A DNA stretch of 64,000 nucleotides, from NCBI GenBank assembly GCA_963772445.1, contig CAVYXK010000018.1:62001-126000 (forward strand), read 5' to 3'. Made by a program: the position numbers and the translations under genes. This document shows positions 63,849 to 64,000 of the stretch, piece after piece. The notes under the pieces are model-generated. The model saw only the letters and a program-made list of their open reading frames with translations. It searched no databases and was not told the origin of the DNA. This DNA is from CAVYXK01 sp963772445. Its GTDB lineage: Bacteria > Pseudomonadota > Alphaproteobacteria > Acetobacterales > Acetobacteraceae. Position 1 is the first letter of the stretch, and every line of letters starts with the position of its first letter.

Positions 63849-64000
63849 TTACGGCGCCCGGGCGCGCGAGGCAATCGGCGCCGGTGTGGTGGCTGCCACG
63901 TGCCGTGCCCACAGCTCTGGGCGCCGTTCGCGGGTGATGCGTTCGGCCTCGGCTCGGCGCCACCCGGCCACCGCTGCGTGGTCGCCAGAGAGCAGCACCT
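63849..64000 (-). CDS. trmD: tRNA (guanine-N1)-methyltransferase, C-terminal end only
   Basis: Partial; the gene runs off the right edge. The visible end reads VLLSGDHAAVAGWRRAEAER then ITRERRPELWARH, ending SRARAP and TAA. LLSGDHAxxxxWR is the TrmD C-terminal motif. TrmD makes m1G37 in tRNA. Its place before rplS supports the call. Confidence 0.9.
   Translation of the reverse strand, partial: VLLSGDHAAVAGWRRAEAERITRERRPELWARHVAATTPAPIASRARAP

Overview
The window reads as chromosomal DNA of a GC-rich alphaproteobacterium, most likely Rhodospirillales/Acetobacteraceae. This is an inference from codon usage, from the trmD-rplS-leuC-leuD-leuB order at the right end, from CoxMSL-type and hydantoinase/oxoprolinase gene families, and from intergenic palindromic repeats. 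No rRNA, tRNA or CRISPR array was recognised.

Layout. 0.4-2.8 kb: MBOAT acyltransferase (frameshifted) with an SGNH-like partner. 3-3.7 kb: vapBC toxin-antitoxin pair. 3.7-5.4 kb: pdxY, an Lrp-type regulator and a GNAT relic. 5.4-9.5 kb: a minus-strand, end-overlapping unit of CDF transporter, periplasmic binding protein, FecCD permease, ATPase and TonB, for TonB-dependent metal or corrinoid uptake. 9.6-10.3 kb: DedA. 11.1-17.9 kb: a signalling operon (substrate-binding protein, histidine kinase, receiver, receiver-cyclase). Its first gene is split by an ISL3 element whose target duplication and inverted repeats can be read. 17.9-24.3 kb: gene relics, a higBA remnant, LLM oxidoreductase, MFS, ABM, PNPOx-like and DUF2147 proteins, a secreted 14-residue-repeat peptide and a LysR regulator. 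24.4-27.5 kb: an IS1634-type element nested in the tail of another transposase. 28-36.8 kb: SRAP, ABC1 kinase, PepF, acyl-CoA ligase, SDR plus an unknown partner, and an enolase-superfamily enzyme. 37-40.7 kb: CoxM-CoxS-CoxL. 40.8-42.1 kb: a decayed IS481 element. 42.2-46.9 kb: a MoaD-like gene and a tandem duplication of a class III cyclase-TPR gene. 47.3-55.6 kb: vapBC, DAO-type oxidase, coiled-coil protein, hydantoinase, tautomerase/MocR pair, fumC, DUF1906. 55.7-59.9 kb: PEP-CTERM relic and hyuA-hyuB. 60.2-64 kb: leuBDC, rplS, trmD.

Most notable: the second cyclase copy is interrupted by an ORF-less group II intron (45272-45934). The uninterrupted copy about 2 kb upstream is a natural empty site that fixes both splice junctions to the nucleotide. 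Exact splicing rebuilds a codon and rejoins the reading frame. EBS1 and EBS2 candidates in the intron are perfectly complementary to the adjacent exon. Domain V and a domain VI with a bulged A are visible. No reverse transcriptase is encoded in the intron or the window, so any splicing would need a maturase from elsewhere.

A second theme is decay. About a dozen genes carry frameshifts, a stop or an insertion. Four of the frameshifts are one-base changes in homopolymers and could be uncorrected sequencing errors. Others (IS insertions, a deletion of about 13 nt, a sense-to-stop change, truncated relics) cannot be explained that way.
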